A stretch of DNA of 7,854 bases from contig ONLC01000092.1 in assembly GCA_900318545.1 (NCBI GenBank), positions 1 through 7,854 of the forward strand, given 5' to 3'. The position numbers were made by a program, and so were the translations under genes. This DNA is from an uncultured Eubacteriales bacterium (GTDB lineage Bacteria > Bacillota > Clostridia > Oscillospirales > Ruminococcaceae). Shown here in pieces: positions 6,889 through 7,854 of this stretch (within the stretch, counting starts at the first letter, position 1; each line of letters opens with the position of its first letter). The notes beneath the pieces were generated by a model. It made no database searches, was not told where the DNA came from, and was given only the letters and a program-made list of their open reading frames with translations.

Positions 6889-7854
6889 ATGACAATGAGA
6901 AATTCGTGGAAGCGTGTAATTGCTGCTTCACTGGCTGTGCTTGTTGTGGCAGGTACTGTGCCTGCTGATCTTGGCATAAACGGGCTGTTTGGCGGTAACG
7001 GCACGAGTATAACGGCGTATGCCGCAGGCGGCACCGAAGTCACCAAAGCCAACGTGATATGCCAGCAGTATTCCTATATGGATGCAGATTATTATAGTGG
7101 CGGTTCTATGTACGATACCCCTCCTGTAGAAATCACAAATATCACACTGGCTGATGCACAGGCTTTCGGAGCTGCCGTTACCTGCCCGACTACTTACTGG
7201 GTAGTAGTCTATGCCAAGGATGGAGATAACCTTAAGTGGACATCAAATGGTAAAACTGGAGAACAGACATCTACCCCACGTTCTGCATCAGGAAGAGTAT
7301 TAAGCGCGTGGTGCCAGCTGTATAATGACGATGTTTTTCATTTCGGCGGTAATTATGACCCAATGAAGGATGTGACATTCTACTTTTCCAAGGGACTTGC
7401 CACTCCGGCTGAAACATTGCTCACCACCATTACTGCAACCGGTCAAGAACAAGCAAGCTACAGCGTGGAAAATATTGCAACAGTTTCTTTCAGTTATACA
7501 GCACAAGGCAGCTCAGCTTACTATAACAAAGGCACAACTAACTGGGGATGGTGGGGCTATGGTTGGATAGCAACCGTTAGCCCAGTTGATGGATATACCA
7601 TTACCAAATGCGTATTCTATGACGATAAAGATCGCACGGCAATAGACAGTGAGACTCCATTTGTAGTAGAAACTACGGAAGAGGATAAGACACCGCAAGT
7701 AAATGGTACACCAATTTTGGCAAATCAATCTAAAGGTATTACGAAAATTGAGGTGTATGGCTATGCTACGCTTGTCAAAAAAGATGTAACGAGCATATCA
7801 CTTAATAAAAGTGCAACAACAGTTGTTGTTGGTGCAAATGAAACATTAATTGCA
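6889..7854 (+). CDS. Secreted protein of unknown function, start of an Ig-like (Big_2-type) domain at the cut end (3' end outside window)
   Basis: The frame is open for 322 codons with no stop before the window edge. The start has a signal peptide: basic MTMRNSWKR, a hydrophobic stretch IAASLAVLVVAG, then a long polar region to a likely cleavage around AYAA (43-46). The body (about 50-295) is not a family I recognise. It is rich in Tyr, Trp, Gly and Thr and contains an aromatic cluster NWGWWGYGW (218-226). The segment ending ITKIEVYGYATL (284-295) reads like the end of a beta-sandwich domain. From 299 on, DVTSISLNKSATTVVVGANETL fits the opening of a bacterial Ig-like Big_2 domain (typical pattern VTxxxLNKxxxxLxVGxxxxL), so more such domains may follow. 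Gln is CAG in the first five cases and CAA in the last five, hinting at mosaic origin. It is probably a cell-surface or extracellular adhesin-like or substrate-binding protein, but this is inference. Confidence 0.85.
   Translation, partial: MTMRNSWKRVIAASLAVLVVAGTVPADLGINGLFGGNGTSITAYAAGGTEVTKANVICQQYSYMDADYYSGGSMYDTPPVEITNITLADAQAFGAAVTCPTTYWVVVYAKDGDNLKWTSNGKTGEQTSTPRSASGRVLSAWCQLYNDDVFHFGGNYDPMKDVTFYFSKGLATPAETLLTTITATGQEQASYSVENIATVSFSYTAQGSSAYYNKGTTNWGWWGYGWIATVSPVDGYTITKCVFYDDKDRTAIDSETPFVVETTEEDKTPQVNGTPILANQSKGITKIEVYGYATLVKKDVTSISLNKSATTVVVGANETLIA

Noticed and set aside
6867..7728. Minus-strand frames at 6867-7052, 7300-7506 and 7513-7728
   Set aside because: All lie opposite the continuous + strand frame that starts at 6889, which has a promoter, ribosome binding site and signal peptide.

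Overview
The window looks like chromosomal DNA of a low-to-moderate-GC Gram-positive gut bacterium, most likely Ruminococcus or a relative (Oscillospiraceae). This is inferred from the compact trpC-F-B-A order, strong GGAGG-type ribosome binding sites, near-perfect sigma-A promoters, a CAG- and GGC-rich codon style, and two adjacent secreted multi-domain proteins of a kind common in that group. Every supported gene lies on the + strand.

Region 1 (3-2954) is the distal part of a tryptophan biosynthesis operon. It holds the C-terminal 104 codons of trpC, then complete trpF, trpB and trpA. The genes are packed with a 1-nt overlap (trpC/trpF), a 10-nt gap (trpF/trpB) and an 11-nt overlap (trpB/trpA), and the operon ends in a strong intrinsic terminator. 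The encoded enzymes take phosphoribosylanthranilate to indole-glycerol phosphate (TrpF, then TrpC) and on to tryptophan (TrpAB). The TrpA start is best placed at GTG 2122, and TrpA carries Glu where Salmonella TrpA has the catalytic Asp60.

Region 2 (2966-6721) is a single-gene unit. It has a perfect TTGACA-17-TATAAT promoter, a leader of about 90 nt, a 1195-residue secreted CotH-family protein (signal peptide, lamin-tail domain, chitobiase-type domain, CotH kinase-like domain, InlB-type repeats, Ig-like domain, two Fn3-like domains) and an intrinsic terminator.

Region 3 (6722-7854) has an AT-rich inverted repeat, a second perfect sigma-A promoter with an extended -10, and the first 322 codons of another secreted protein. 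That protein is cut off by the window edge just as a bacterial Ig-like (Big_2-type) domain appears to begin. Its N-terminal body is not recognised.

No RNA genes, CRISPR arrays, insertion sequences or phage genes were seen. The trp operon is ordinary. The least explained parts are the CotH protein's role and target, and the unidentified neighbour downstream.
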